Positions 33,001-45,238 are shown, numbered from the stretch's first letter. The stretch: DNA of 64,000 nucleotides from Amborella trichopoda (GCF_000471905.2 NW_006500355.1:125951-189950), one strand, 5' to 3'. The notes: generated by a model not told the origin, from the sequence alone. Translations and numbers: made by a program.

Positions 33001-35980
33001 CTCTCCCCATCTGTTGTCCATCGCTCTACTTGCCCTCTGTCCGACATTCTCTCTCTACCCGCTCTCTCTACCTGTAAAAAAGAATTTCTGTCTTAAGTGG
33101 TTATTTTCTGGAATACCATGTGGAGTGTCGGACCGCAAAAAAAATTGTGGTCCGGCAGCCACAGTGCCAGACCGTATGGTTCTCTAGAAAGATATTGTCC
33201 TATAATGCGGTCCGGCACTGTGGTTGCTAGATCGCATAGTTCTCTAGAAAGATATTGCCTTATAATGCGGTCTGGCACTGTGGTTGCCGGACCGCATAAA
33301 ATAGACTTTTTGAACTCAATGACTTCATGCCACTAATTATGTTGGCAGCCAGATGTAGCCTTTTAAGAACTCAAAATTGTTCTTTTTTAATTGTTTAATT
33401 AGTGATGATGGGGGCAATTTATAACAATTATGGCTTAAAATCTCATGAGCATCGATTTAACACCATTTTGCGGGTAGAGAGAGCAGGTAGAGAGAGAATG
33501 ACAAAGAGAGGGCGAATAGAGAGAGACAATAGATGGAGAGAGATAGATGGCGGGTAGAGAAAGGGAGGGTAGAGTGAGAAAAATGGATAGAGAGGACGGG
33601 TAGAGATAGAAAGAGAAAGTGGGGAGGTAGAGAGGTATAGAGATATAGAGATAAAGTGAGACAGAGGGCGAGTAGAGAGAGAATGAGAGGACGGTAGAGA
33701 GAGCGAAATGGGTTTTTTTTGTAGAGAGTGTGTGGGCAGAGAGAGAGTACATACAATTAGAGGTAAAGAGAATAGACCTAATGACACGTGACTTGGTGTA
33801 GAGAGTGAGGGCATTTTTATCCCAAAATTCATTGACTTTTTGACTAGGTGGGGTAAATACAAAAAAAAATAGTGTTGGGGTTTAGGGTGTGGGAGAAAAA
33901 GCATGGGGGGGTAGGATGTCTAAAAAGTTGATTTTGTAAGGGGGGATGGGGTATCTATAATTTTCCCATTAGGGAATTTGGTTGACAGTTAGTAATGATG
34001 GTAGATATTTGTTTTGGGTGATCTTTGATTGGAGCATACTGCATGCCATAGCTGTTTGATGGTTCTGAAGATCCAATCAATCTTTGTTGTCTCATATAAC
34101 TTACATTTCTTACATTGACAATGACAATGACTATATATTAAGTGTGGACTATCATTGTTTGACACCTTGACTTTGACATCTAAAATAATCAACATTTTGA
34201 TAACTGCGATAAATCAAGATCATCTTGTTTCATCATTATAATTTGGATCCTCAATGGAGGAATATTTCCGGTCCAACACTATACCAAATTGTTGGCATGG
34301 CTAGATCATTTTGCTAACAAAGGAATCAGTCTGATTGGAAATAGATTCTTTCATATTCTTTTCTAGAAAATTTCTTTACTTACTCTCTTGGTATTAAAAG
34401 GGAGATATGTGGCACAAAGTCCGATAATTATTATCTTTTTCTTCTAATAGGCATCTCCGAGATTGTATTGATCTTCTGCCTATGAAAAGAATTACGACCA
34501 ACATCAGACATAATACTCGAGTATGGATTTTGCTTTATCCTGTCGGTGTGGTCGCGTCAAATTGACGTGCTATTTTCTGCACGTGAATAGAAAACTGGTT
34601 CTCATCTATAATTTTTTGAAAGTTGGTTAAAAAAACTTTGTTTTTTTCCGTTTGTAGAACTAGAACTAACTTTTAGATGCAATTGTAATGTTCACCTCTA
34701 ACCTCTCTGAATAATCAAACTTTTGAAAGCACTACCCTGTCACATGTTCTTATGACTATGGATACATATGAGAAGTCTGTGGCACGTTCGATCATTATAC
34801 TTCTGCTTTTTTTTGCTTTCTTTCTTGTATCTCTCGTTGAGGGCACGAGCTAGTAGACCAGAGTTTTTAATGCACAGTTATGTGCGCCTCTGTATGCAGC
34901 TCAAATTGCTTGCTGCTTACTCACTGCATGCTTTATGATTTATATGTCTTTGTTTCTTTGTGCTCTCACTGTGTTAGCACGAGTGGTTCATTAGCGAAAG
35001 GATAATGGAAGCAAATCATGTGGCTCTTATTTGCTATACATGGTTCCTAATTTTCTCTGCCTCCTTACGTATTTTTTGTTGCTTGGATGTGTTACGAAGA
35101 AAATTTGCAACGTAGTGCTATTGTCCATACTCGATCAATGACTATTGTGATGATTTGACAGGCTATCATAAAGCCTCAGTATGTTGATCACATACCTAAG
35201 GCAGTGCAAGGGAATGTTGGTCAGGTGCTTGATCAAAAAGATGAGAGGGAGATGAAGGCTGAACTCTGCCATGATCTAGAGTTGAATCAGGTTATAGATC
35301 GAAATGTTGGGGACCTATCAGGTGGAGAACTGCAGAGGTTTGCTATTGCTGTTGTTGCAGTTCAGAATGCTGAAATATACATGTTTGATGAGCCATCAAG
35401 TTATCTTGACGTAAAGCAAAGGCTAAAAGCCGCACAAGTAGTTCGATCTTTACTCCGTCCGAACAGGTTCCTTTAATGCCCACAACTCCATTTAAGTTTC
35501 ACATTGCTTATCCATCAAATCTTATTCTTACTTGTTATTGGGTTTGACAGCTGAGTTTCTTTCTTTCCTTTCCAGCTATGTGATCGTTGTTGAACATGAC
35601 CTGAGCGTCCTTGATTACTTATCTGACTTCATTTGCTGCCTTTATGGGAAGCCTGGAATTTATGGAGTTGTGACACTTCCATTTTCTGTCCGAGAAGGAA
35701 TCAATATCTTTTTAGCGGGATTTGTTCCTACTGAGAATCTTCGTTTCCGGGACGAGTACCTGACATTCAAGGTTATGATAATTGTTTTGTATTATCATCC
35801 ATAGTCCGCAAAACCTATACCCAAAGCCAGACTCGGTTAGTCACTGGGTCAGGTCTATCCGGGTCTTCGCAGGTCAACTTAGCAAGTTAACCCAGATTTT
35901 CAGTATTTTTAGAGGACTCCATATTGTCAAAAAAACTTCACAAAAAACTTCACTTGTGTGTGCAGGTGCTCACAGGAGCA

Positions 35981-36012
<32 letters not shown>

Positions 36013-39009
36013 TATATAAGGTAGTAAATTTAATACATAAGGTTTATATCTTTAATATATTTGTGCATGTTTGGATATATTATAGTCTATATATAAAGGG
36101 GAAACAAATGGGAGGCAACTTAAATAAATCTCACCATTCTAAGTTATCCGTCCAAATTTTCGGGATTTCTCAATATATTCTTCTTTCTGAACTCATACCT
36201 GAAATCTTTTTTTTTCTTAAAATTTCTTTTCTATGTATAAATCGAATGAAGTTGCCAAAAAGTTGTATCCATCCCTCACTAAAAATCTCTTTTAGGTTTA
36301 ATTCAAATATTGATTTAAAAGATATTCTATTGTGGATAAGAAGAAGGAATGAAAAAAAAATAAAAAATGTAGCTAAATATGTCTATAAAAAATAGGAATT
36401 ATAAAAAGAGGAATTTCTAGAATTGTACTCATCTATCCAAAAAAAGAAAACTCAAAAAGGAAATTAGAAAATATTGACATTATTCAGCTAGAAAAATAGT
36501 CTTGAAAGAATTAAGAGTGAAATTGAAATCTCAAATGTTACTTTTCTAGTTGAAATGTTGAATATTTAATAAAAAATTCTAATCTTTCAGCAGGAGCATC
36601 ATGCAACTCGCCATTTACTATTGAATTTATTCTTTTTCTGTTACAATGTTAGAGTTGTTGAATAAAGTTAAGAAAATCATTTTTTTTCTTTTGTCAAAAA
36701 AAGGATACAACTTAACTCGTTTGACCTGGTAAGACTGTCCGGGTTGAACTACTCATGGTCTGGATTCAGCTAGGTCAGTGTAGTCCAAAAGCGGGTCGAG
36801 GTCTGCTAGGTTAAGCACTAGTGCGACCCAGTTTGGGACCTGGCCTTGACCAGACCTGGTTTGGAACTATATTATTATGTCATTGTTATATGATATTGAA
36901 AGGCTTGCATTGCTCAGGTTGCAGAGAATCCACAGGAAAGTGCTGAGGAAATTCAGACCTATGCACGATATAGATACCCAACCATGAGTAAAACTCAGGG
37001 AAATTTCAAGCTTACAGTGGTTGAGGGTGAATTTACCGATTCTCAGATTATTGTAATGTTGGGTGAGAACGGGACTGGGAAGACAACATTTATCCGCATG
37101 CTTGTAAGAAGTTTTATCATTATTTTTTTGCCTGTGTCCTAAATCAGTCCTTTAAATGTTTCGAAGTTTTTGAGGTTGATGCTAATAATGTTGATGGCTA
37201 CTTGTACTTCGATATTTTAATATAAAGATTAGAGGGTCTGCAAAATAATGACAAACTGAAAAAGGCTTTTATTTTCTTAGCCTTTTAATAACAAAAGAAA
37301 GGTTTTTTAATATGTCATTATGAGTTGTGGCTTCACCTTTAATATATCATTATTTGTTATTCATTGCTTTTTACCATTTAACCAGGCTGGTCTACTGAAA
37401 CCTGATGTGATCGAAGGTTCAGATGTGGAAATTCCCGAATTTAATGTTTCTTACAAGCCCCAGAAGATTAGCCCTAAATTCCAGCACACTGTCAGACATT
37501 TACTGCATCAGAAAATTCGGGATTCATATATGCATCCTCAGTTCATGTCAGATGTCATGAAACCCCTTCAAATTGAGCAACTGATGGATCAGGAAGTTAT
37601 AAATCTATCGGGTGGAGAGTTGCAGAGGGTAGCACTTTGCCTCTGTCTCGGCAAGGTATGCTGTCATTGTTCTATTGATCTGTTTATGGTTGAATGAGAT
37701 GGTATGATCACGTATGTATCTCTTCTCTTTTCTTAATTTCCAAATTATGATGATCTAGAACTTAATTTAGGATGGTCATGTGTTATAATGGACCATATCG
37801 TGGAGGGGCTGTTATTTTAAGCAATGGTGATGGCTGTTATAATAGATATGGAGTAGAAAAAGAAATAACTATTATGAATTGAAAATTATTGTTGTGATGA
37901 ACATAATTTTAAAATTGCCATACATAATGATATTATAACAGAGACATGAATGTTGCACTGGATACTATGCTTGTTCTTTTCTGCAAGTTTTGAAGACTCT
38001 TGTAACAGTTCTTATGCTGTTATATAATGGCTGTTCTATTCAATGTTCAAACACCCAATATTTGTGGATAGCTGGTGTTTTGCATGGTACACCCATTATG
38101 TCTCATAATGATAATGTAATTGGCCTGGTCTGTTTACATTATAATGGCCGTCACAATCGTTCATTTCACGGTTTTCTGGACCATCTTGTTAGACTTGATT
38201 ATTCTTTTGTTTGAACAGGTTGATTGTTTATTGGCTATCCTGAGTTTCCTCGAGCACTGAAAGTTTTTTCTCTTTGGGAGTGTTTTAAGAGTCATCAATA
38301 TCAAAGTTGTATAATGTTATATGAGTTAAATGCGCGGTTTAGAGGTTTCTTTTCAGCATGTTTATATAAATTTCTATTACACATGGAATCTCTACTTAGA
38401 CTGGGTTAAGTAAACAAAGTGAAAGCCCTAAAAAGAAACATTGTCTATCCATTTATGATACTCTCCTCTTGTGCACTCATCTCTATGTGAAAATTGTAAA
38501 GATTGATATTTCTCTCTTGAGAGTCAACACTTATGAATTGTGATATCCATGCAGCCTGCTGACATCTATCTAATTGATGAGCCAAGTGCATATCTGGACT
38601 CCGAGCAGCGTATTGTGGCTTCAAAGGTCATCAAGAGGTTCATCCTTCATGCCAAGAAGACTGCTTTTGTTGTGGAGCATGACTTTATAATGGCGACTTA
38701 CCTGGCAGACAGAGTTATTGTGTATGAGGGAAAGCCATCAGTGGATTGCACTGCAAATGCTCCTCAGTCCCTGTTGACTGGAATGAACTTATTCTTGTCG
38801 GTAAGGTTCCACTCTCTTCCTACTGTTTACTTGATTTGCTTTCTTTATGTTCATCTGTCTTTAATGGCTTTCTATTGGTTTTACTGCAGCATCTGGATAT
38901 TACATTCAGGAGAGATCCGACCAATTATAGGCCTCGAATCAACAAATTGGACTCTACAAAGGACAGGGAACAGAAGTCTGCTGGGTCCTATTACTATCTA
39001 GATGATTGA
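24039..39009 (+). CDS. ABCE2: ABC transporter E family ATPase (ABCE1/RLI2), ribosome-recycling factor, complete, 11 coding exons
   Basis: Exons: 24039-24144, 30969-31054, 31143-31240, 31325-31442, 31580-31669, 35162-35466, 35576-35771, 36918-37103, 37386-37655, 38555-38800, 38890-39009 (stop TGA 39007-39009). All junctions are GT-AG, phases agree, and the sum is 1821 nt (606 residues; the Arabidopsis protein is 605). The N-terminal Fe-S region has Cys 17, 22, 26, 30, 39 and the ferredoxin-type [12 protein letters not shown] (56-67). NBD1: Walker [10 protein letters not shown] (111-119), signature LSGGE (218-222), Walker B with DE (242-243), H-loop His 275. NBD2: GENGTGKTT (382-390), LSGGE (469-473), DE (493-494), VVEHD near 526. 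ABCE proteins split 80S/70S post-termination ribosomes and act in the cytosol; no transmembrane segments are present, as expected. Intron 1 (6.8 kb) and intron 5 (3.5 kb) are loaded with transposable elements. The plant RLI2/ABCE2 name is by family similarity. Confidence 0.97.
24271..24664 (+). mobile_element. Mutator-like MITE (family A) in ABCE intron 1, 394 bp, perfect 9-bp target-site duplication
   Basis: Begins GGCTGTGGTTTGCATAAGG and ends AAAATTTTTCC. It is flanked by TTTAATTAA at 24262-24270 and 24665-24673, an exact 9-bp match. It is similar to 8385-8781 over its whole length in the same orientation. It sits only 126 bp after the first donor. Confidence 0.94.
24674..25504. other. ABCE intron 1 sequence, unidentified
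   Basis: Intron sequence between the MITE and the LINE tail. Some stretches around 24870-25240 could be an old Copia gag remnant (short Q/H/N/P-rich frames such as [20 protein letters not shown]), but the similarity is too thin to call. Confidence 0.35.
26000..26450. repeat. G/GA-rich tandem repeat containing a 210-bp assembly gap
   Basis: A unit of about 50 bp (ggaggatgagg-atatc-tgtct... gtaagggttaagagagaagg) appears on both sides of the gap at 26109-26318. G runs stand at about 26022-26042 and 26319-26333. The gap is unresolved sequence (N), so its true length and copy number are unknown. The open frame spanning it is an artefact. Confidence 0.85.
26569..27081. mobile_element. Mutator-like MITE (family C), 513 bp, perfect 9-bp target-site duplication
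   Basis: Begins GGGAAAGCTTTCTATGTTCC and ends in its exact reverse complement; the inverted termini continue through the CTACAACATAGAAGTTCTAT stretch, nearly 50 bp. It is flanked by ATCTCTAAA at 26560-26568 and 27082-27090. It is inserted in the 3' region of the minus-strand LINE. The centre carries the palindrome-like words aaaatacccctgaaa / caaggggtattttgg seen also near 10030 and 48230. A diverged relative with another element inside it lies at 46008-47110. Confidence 0.95.
27690..30113 (+). mobile_element. L1-type LINE remnant, plus strand, with zf-RVT, RNase H and poly-A tail
   Basis: At 28395-28500 a zf-RVT module reads [20 protein letters not shown] with CxxC-type cysteines before it. 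At 28600-28650 comes [16 protein letters not shown], a typical L1 C-terminal word. RNase H follows at 28820-29215: [46 protein letters not shown], and [19 protein letters not shown], with a stop at 29024 and the first Asp replaced by Tyr. The 3' UTR ends ttaaccttttctcc plus poly-A at about 30113. The endonuclease and RT are missing or unrecognisable upstream. Confidence 0.85.
30420..30480. repeat. A-rich (AAAAG)n microsatellite in ABCE intron 1
   Basis: An A run at 30421-30432 leads into GAAAG/AAAAG repeats to about 30475. This is intron sequence. Confidence 0.8.
31813..32215. repeat. AT-rich block in ABCE intron 5
   Basis: About 400 bp nearly pure A/T with words such as atattatatatt and an (AT)n run near 32055-32080. 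An internal duplication is visible: ataatatattatatatttacatttattttattaatg near 31950 resembles the segment near 32100. Its composition is like 8790-9590. Confidence 0.9.
32581..33967. mobile_element. Long-TIR Mutator-like (foldback) element in ABCE intron 5, 1387 bp, perfect 9-bp target-site duplication
   Basis: The left arm (about 32581-33080) and the right arm (about 33460-33967) are inverted copies of roughly 0.5 kb. Paired words include GGGAAAATTATGCACCC with GTATCTATAATTTTCCC, and the caaaaatgcccttac / gagggcatttttat blocks. The CT-rich left arm faces the GA-rich right arm. It is flanked by ATTAGGGAA at 32572-32580 and 33968-33976, exact. The centre has a 60-bp tandem repeat. The many S/L/P-rich open frames in both arms are compositional. 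Confidence 0.95.
33160..33298. repeat. 60-bp tandem repeat in the centre of the long-TIR element
   Basis: Units with tctctagaaagatattg start at exactly 33181 and 33241, and each continues into ataatgcggtc-ggcactgtg. A partial inverted copy (ggcagccacagtgccagacc) precedes them at about 33153-33172, so the centre can itself fold. Confidence 0.88.
35815..36870. mobile_element. Possible non-autonomous DNA element in ABCE intron 7
   Basis: GC-richer ends with related inverted words (cactgggtcaggtctatccggg near 35855; gacctggtaagactgtccgggt near 36722) enclose AT-rich sequence. The ends are diverged and no target duplication was found. A (GT)n/(GA)n run lies at 35981-36012. Confidence 0.35.
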
Positions 39010-39438
39010 CAGTTTTTTTCACAGGTCTGCTTTCTTTCTTATTACCGGTTGATGAGATGCTTTTTTCTGACCTCTGTTTCCTCTCATCTACATTGCATCA
39101 AAAACCATTGGAAAATAAAATCAAATGAAAACAATTATCTAGGAAACTTGATGGCATTGATTTTTTTTTGGGAAATTGATAAAAAAACTCATTAGAGATG
39201 CACTATTTAACATTTTACACAATTGCTACTTTTCCAACTTATCATCTTGTGTTTTTTCATGGGTATTCTGAAATAAAATAAAAAAATTTGGATAAATTGT
39301 TAAATATTTCATATCTCATGGATAAATTGAACTTTGAGCTTGGTCAATGGAATAAATGCAGCCACCCAATTTCACATCCAATGGTCAAGATTAATTGTGA
39401 CCACGTTGTACCAAATGTAAATGGTCTCATTGTATACT
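39010..39438 (+). other. ABCE 3' flank
   Basis: Immediately after the stop comes gacagtttttttcacaggtc, which might be a 3' UTR donor or acceptor-like sequence. No clear polyadenylation signal with a downstream element can be chosen. Confidence 0.35.
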
Positions 39439-39770
39439 TTTCCTGGAAAATTGTTTCATGCGGCGGGGACCACATTTCTACATTTGAGGCCCCCGAAGTA
39501 TAAAGCATCCATCTTAAAGATGGACGCAAATAGATGGTCCATCTAAACACAATTGAAACTAATGGTCCAAATTTTTTCTTAATAGAATTATTATTTTTTC
39601 AAAATATCTTTATTTTTTTCAAATTCATGTTCATGATCTCTATGTTAGAGATTACAGGTCCTTAAAAATTAAGTCCAAAAATCCATCTCAAAAATAGATT
39701 TTTTTAGAGGTGACTCATTTCGACATGGACTCGTAGAAACTGTGTCCTACTTTTCCTTTGAGAAATTTCC
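39439..39770. mobile_element. Dispersed repeat (family D), copy 2
   Basis: Same block order as 13344-13690: tggaaaattgtttcatgcgg, catcttaaagatggacgc, atgttagagattacagg, ccttaaaaattaag, and a tagaaac ... acttttcc right end. It lies less than 500 bp after the ABCE stop. Confidence 0.7.
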
Positions 39771-40561
39771 CCCTTTCTTTCTTTTTTATAACATTTGTTG
39801 ATGGCATTGATTGAGTATGAAAAATAACTTATGAAGATGAGGGAGAGAGATTGTGGTGAGGAATTAATTACGAAGCTTAATTGCATTAATTTTTTTTCGA
39901 ATAGTTGTTGATGCATTGATTGATATGAATAACTATTTTTTTTTGGTGTGGGCTGGGGGAGCGAGTCACTAAAGTTGCTTTCTCTCTGTCTCTCTCTCTT
40001 TATCTATCTATAAAGAGAAGCCCAAAAACGCACCCAAATAATGTAACTTACCAAAATGCCACTCATCATTTTCGAAAGACAAAAAGCCCTCCTAAAACTG
40101 GCCTAAATAGGAAAAATGAAAAAGGAAATGGCATTTCACTGTTTTTACTGTTTTATTCCATGGGTCGTTGGACTGGCTGGTTCAATCTAGACGGGTTGAA
40201 CCGGCTGGTCCAAGCATCGAACTGGATATTCTTTGTTTCTATGGTGCTTTGAAGCGCCATGGTTCAGGACCTTTGAACTGATTGGTTAGGGCAACGGTTT
40301 ACCAGTTTCTGGTCCAAACTAGCCAGCCTAGTCCAGTCTTAATTTCATTGGGTTTCTGTATCTGTGGTGGACTCTGTAAGTGGATATCAGGATGAAAAAA
40401 ACCTTCGTCTGATGTGAGATGGGGGAAGGGGGAATTGTGACGGGAATTCTGGGGGGTTAGGTCTCGAGGTCCTTTTAGAGAAGAGATCGCGGGGGGACGT
40501 TGCTACCTCAAGGGGGTTACAGGAGAGTGATAGTGGTAACATCTGGTTTTCTAGTTGCTAC

Positions 40562-40562
<1 letters not shown>

Positions 40563-40599
<37 letters not shown>
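40563..40599. repeat. (CT)n microsatellite
   Basis: About 18 CT units. The surrounding 39771-42100 shows no supported gene. A tandem 24-25-bp duplication (ggggttgcagaagaggatgg) sits at about 41136-41185 and a 32-bp one (atttggtttattgattcgtt) at 42177 and 42209. Confidence 0.85.
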
Positions 40600-40602
<3 letters not shown>

Positions 40603-42219
40603 GCATACACACGTACATGCACAAAATCGTGCATGTATCTTGATGATTATTTTGTTTGCATTTGTTGATTAAGCTTGTATGGCTACTGGTTTTGTTTCCT
40701 TTCATCTTGTAGTAACTTGGAGTAGATGGATAATTTGGAGAATGCAAAATTTGTTTTGGTCATTCATGTACTGAATTTTCTACATGCTTCCAGCTGTTTG
40801 TGCAGGTCCTTGAGGTTTCAACTTCCATCCAAGCTGTGGAACATCTCAGTACTGAGAGGAACTTCTATTTATTTTTTGCATGCTGTGTTTGTGTGTTCTT
40901 CTTGAGCTCATCTTCAGTGGCGTGAATTAGGAATTAAAATAGGATTTTTTTTTGAATGGGCTGTCTAATAGTTAGTTACAATCAACTTTCAAGGATTTTG
41001 GAAATTAGTGCTACCTCTCATTTTGTGTGTAGTCGACCCCAGTGTATTATGCCCAGTTCATCCAGGATGCAGACCTTAGACCCATCCCTGGCCTTTGAAG
41101 AGGTTGGTTATATACTGTATGGCCCCAGAGGTTTGGGGTTGCAGAAGAGGATGGTTTTTGGGGGTTGCAGAAGAGGATGGTTTTGAAGTGCTCTCTTTTT
41201 TCTATTCGTTATATTTATCTATAGAAAGTTTAGACAAATTGATTTGAAAATTTGATCAAACTGCTGTGTAAGTTAATAGTTTGGGAAAGAGTTCTTAATC
41301 TTCCAATTGAGTATTCTAATAAGGATTGAAATTACTGAATCGTAGATTTCAAGAGTTTCCCTGGGCTTCTCTGATTCGAAAAACTGTGGGATGCACTGGG
41401 TGTCAATTCATTGTTGTTCACTTCTTGACCCACTTCCTATGGTTGGTTTTCATGTTTAGGTGCTAAGGTGATTTAGTGCTGTAAAAAGTGGTGGCGGATA
41501 TCTTCTTATGAAATCTTCATATCATCTTTTATTGAGCTTACGTACAATTATGTCCAAGAGTTTAAAAAATGTTCCTAGCCAGGGTGAGTTCTAATCCAGG
41601 CCTATTTTCCCTTTATCTAACATACATTTTCCTATATGACCATTCACTTTTAGTACATGGAGGGTATGTGCAATTAAATGTAGTTTTTATTTTGAGTTTG
41701 TGCCTAATGAATTACATGCCTCTAGCCACTCGATTTCACTTCTAAATAGTATATGGTCTTATTGTGTACTTTTTCTTGTTATTTTGTCAAATATGCCCTC
41801 ATTTTTATCTCTAGTAATTGTGTGCTTGGCAACTGGAAACTTGTGTCTGAGGCATTAGGCCATCGGCATCTGTAGAAACGGGATGGACATGGGCACATGT
41901 TCAATGTTTTCTATTTTTCTTCAAAAACTTGAACGAACAAAATCCTATCTATATTTGGACTCCATATCAACCCTACGTAGACAATGAGAACTTCTAAATT
42001 CTTTAAAATGGAAAGCAATGGAAAGCAGGAAGCTCATTCCCAAACTAAAGTAAATAAGTCCAACCAACATAATAATTAACATAAATTAACCTAATCCCAA
42101 AAGAGTCCTCGTTGAGGCCGATGTGGCGTTTTCTTTTTTCATTTATTTCATATGGTTAGGACTTTATATAAATCACATTTGGTTTATTGATTCGTTGCTT
42201 CTAATCATATTTGGTTTAT

Positions 42220-45180
42220 TGATTCGTTGCTTCTAATCATATGTCTGGAGTGTACACAACTTTATTTACTAAACCATATCAAGGCAATGGTCATAATTTC
42301 ACAACTAATGGGGAGAAATTGGATATTACTAGTATTGATTATCTCTCACTTTTGTGTTTTCCATGGTGTACATTTTTATTTACCATATGTGTTATTGGTT
42401 CCTAAATTAATTATTAATAAAATATTTGTTGGCCAACTTGTTGATGTTGGTTACAATGTTTAATTTTCTCATAATGGTTGTGTGATATCAAATCTACACA
42501 CTAAGATATTGAAAGAAAATGGGTGTAGAATTGGTCGTCTGCTTGCTTTGGAGTTTGAGAAACCAAGACGTGACGTTTTTTTCTTTCTCCTTCGAGTTTT
42601 GATTTTTATGTTTGGCATATGTAGCATCAGAGATTTGGTCATCCGAAAGTAAATAAATTAGATACGCTTTGTTTCGTTCTGGTTCTTTGTCTAATAAAGT
42701 ACTTGCCTTAAATTTTGTAAATAAGTCTTGTATTAGTTGTTTTTTGAAAAAAATGCATCGGTTTGCCTTTTTTCGTTCGAGTAGATAAAACGACACCACC
42801 TTTATCTTATTCATAGTGATGGGGGAATACTTATCACATGATGTTCAATAATATTTGAAAACTTAAAGTATCCAATCATATAAAACTTGTCCATGTGCTC
42901 TATAATAAAATAACATAGTCGAGAGGAAAAACCGTCAAATCATGGAAGTTGTTAGGACCTTTACGCATGACTCTCATATTCCTCGTAATTTTTGAGTTGA
43001 AATTGTATCAATAACTGTTTATCTCATAAACCATCTTCCATCTTGATTATTTATTGTTCATCTTGATTATTTTTTTCTTGTATATTTTTTTATGTGCTTG
43101 GTTTGTTTATCTTCCCGCACATGAAAGGACAATTTTTTTTGTTCAAAACAGCCACTTGTGTTTTTATAGGTTATTGTCCCGACCAAAAGAGATTTTTATG
43201 TTACGATTCAGCAGCTCATCGTGTACATGTTTCTCACAATGTCGTCTTTCTAAAAAGCCTATTTTATTATTCTTCAATTGTTAAATCAATTGGTCCTATG
43301 CTACTTTATTATCAAATTTCTCATATGCTAGTTTCATTGATAAATCACTACATCTTTTGGTACATCAACAACATGGCAAGCAAAACCAATCCATACCTCT
43401 TTAACTCATCAACCAGAGCAAGGTTAGACTTTTGCCCTACTTGTAAATGCTTCTCTTCCCTCTTCTTTTTCTCCTAACCCAAGTTCTTTTGATAACTCTA
43501 CCTAATTACGATGTTCTTCATGTGTAACTCTCCCACTTGACCGATATTAGTTTTTTCTGGTGATTTTGACCTTTCAATACACATTAAATATTTGTTTACT
43601 TTTATTGATATTGTTGATATTCCTTTCAAGCACCTAGATCCTTGTTTGCCCCCGTATATACCGTTGATATTCCTTCAACCTACCAGCAAGTCTCTATTAT
43701 GTCATGTTGGAAGGAGGCTATGGATGTAGAGATAAGTTCCTTGTTGGAAAATGACACTTAGGAGCTTGTACATTGTCCTCATAACACATCTATTATTGGA
43801 AGTAAATGGATCTTTTTTATGAAGCTTAACTATGATAGGGAGATTGAGCGATATAAAGCACACAACAAATTGCTCAAGGGTACTAGTAAGAGTATGACAA
43901 AAGCTATGAAGAAACATTTTCTCCAGTTGCTAAAATGGCCACTGTACGTACAAAAATTACGCCACTTACTCGTCAGTGGACTATCTCTCAGATGGATGTG
44001 AAGAATGCATTTTTTCATGGACATTTGAAAGAGACAGTATATATGCGACCTCCTCCTAGGTATTGTCATGATAACTCTAAGGTCTATTGTTTGCAAAAAT
44101 CCTTGAATGGTTTAAAACAAGCTCTTAGAGCATAGTTTGGAAATTTTTGATAGGTAATTCTTGCTGTTGGGTTCACACAAATTGCTCATGACTTATCACT
44201 ATTTACCCACCATTGTTTCTAAGGGATAACAATTCGTCTCTTATATATTGATGACATCCTTGCCACATGAGACAACCATGACAATACACAATATTTGAAA
44301 GAGCTTCTCAATCATTCCTTCAAAATGAAAAATTTAGGTCTATTGACTTACTTTTTTGGCCTAGAGATTTATTACTCATCTGATGGATATATAATTACCC
44401 AGAAGAAGTACACCAGAGATTTAATCAGACTAGCCAACTCCACTGATGATAAATGGGTGGATACATAAATGAAGGTGAATGTAAAATATAAAAAAGATAA
44501 TGAGGACAAACTTCTAGATCTCACTCTTTATAGACAACTGGTTAGCAGTCTACTTTATCTCACTTTAACTCGTCCTGAAATATCATATGTAGTGCAAGTA
44601 GTTAGCCAATTTGTTTCAGATCCCACCGTATGCACTTCTTTGCTGTCTACTATGTCATTCATTATTTGCAATGTACATGCGATAGAGGGCTGTTCTTTTC
44701 CTCTCACTCTTCTCTACAGTTACAAAGCCATGTTGATGCGAACTGCTGGATGCCCAACTACTGGATGTGTGTATTTCTTGGAGACTCTCTCATATCATAG
44801 AAATGTAAGAAACAACAAACTATGTCGAAATCTTCTGCAGAAGCCGCATACCGAATCATGTCCTGGGCTTGCAGTGAAATCACTTGGTTGAGAGGTCTCT
44901 TAGATGACTTAAATATTCTTCATCGATCTCCCATGCAGTGTTCCATGAGCGCACAAAGCATATAGAAGTTGACTGTCAATTAATTCGTAAAAAATTCCTA
45001 GCTAGAGATGTTACACTCACACACATTTTCTCACAACAACAACTTACAGATATTTTCACCAAGGCAATGACTCAGGCTCGTCGTGACTATCTCATTGACA
45101 AAACCTTAGTTGGTGGAGGGAGTGTAGAGATCATTGAAAATCTTGTAATTACTTTGTATATTATATCATAACCTTAGTTG
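42220..45180 (+). pseudogene. Decayed Ty1/Copia polyprotein (protease end, integrase, RT, RNase H)
   Basis: Pieces in several frames follow the Copia order. The protease/pre-integrase region has VPKLIINKIFVGQLVDVGY and an RFGHPKVNKLDTL-like word near 42630. Integrase has a VYLINHLPS-like word near 43010 and LCYDSAAHRVHVSHNVVFL (about 43195-43250). RT has [36 protein letters not shown], a YIDDI box near 44240, LTYFFGLEIYYSSDGYI, LYRQLVSSLLYLTLTRPEIS and VVQVVSQFVSDPT. The RNase H end has FHERTKHIEVDCQLI and QLTDIFTKAMTQARRDYLI. Many stops and shifts make it non-functional. No 5' LTR or gag is recognised. Confidence 0.92.
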
Positions 45181-45238
45181 GAGGAGGGAGTGTAGAGATC
45201 ATTGAAGATCTTGTAATTACTTTGTATATTATATCATA
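45103..45238 (+). repeat. 68-bp tandem duplication across the Copia pol end / polypurine tract / LTR start
   Basis: The segment from accttagttgg, through gaggg-agtgtagagatc, to ttatatcata occurs at 45103-45170 and again at 45171-45238 with few differences. It duplicates the polypurine tract and the first ~50 bp of the apparent 3' LTR. Confidence 0.92.

Noticed and set aside
32743-33187. Three overlapping S/L/P-rich ORFs and their mirrors at 33435-33904
   Set aside because: They come from the CT/GA-rich arms of the long inverted-repeat element.
40956-41186. 76-codon ORF downstream of ABCE
   Set aside because: No recognisable domain; its end is a short tandem duplication, so it is better seen as intergenic or 3' flank.
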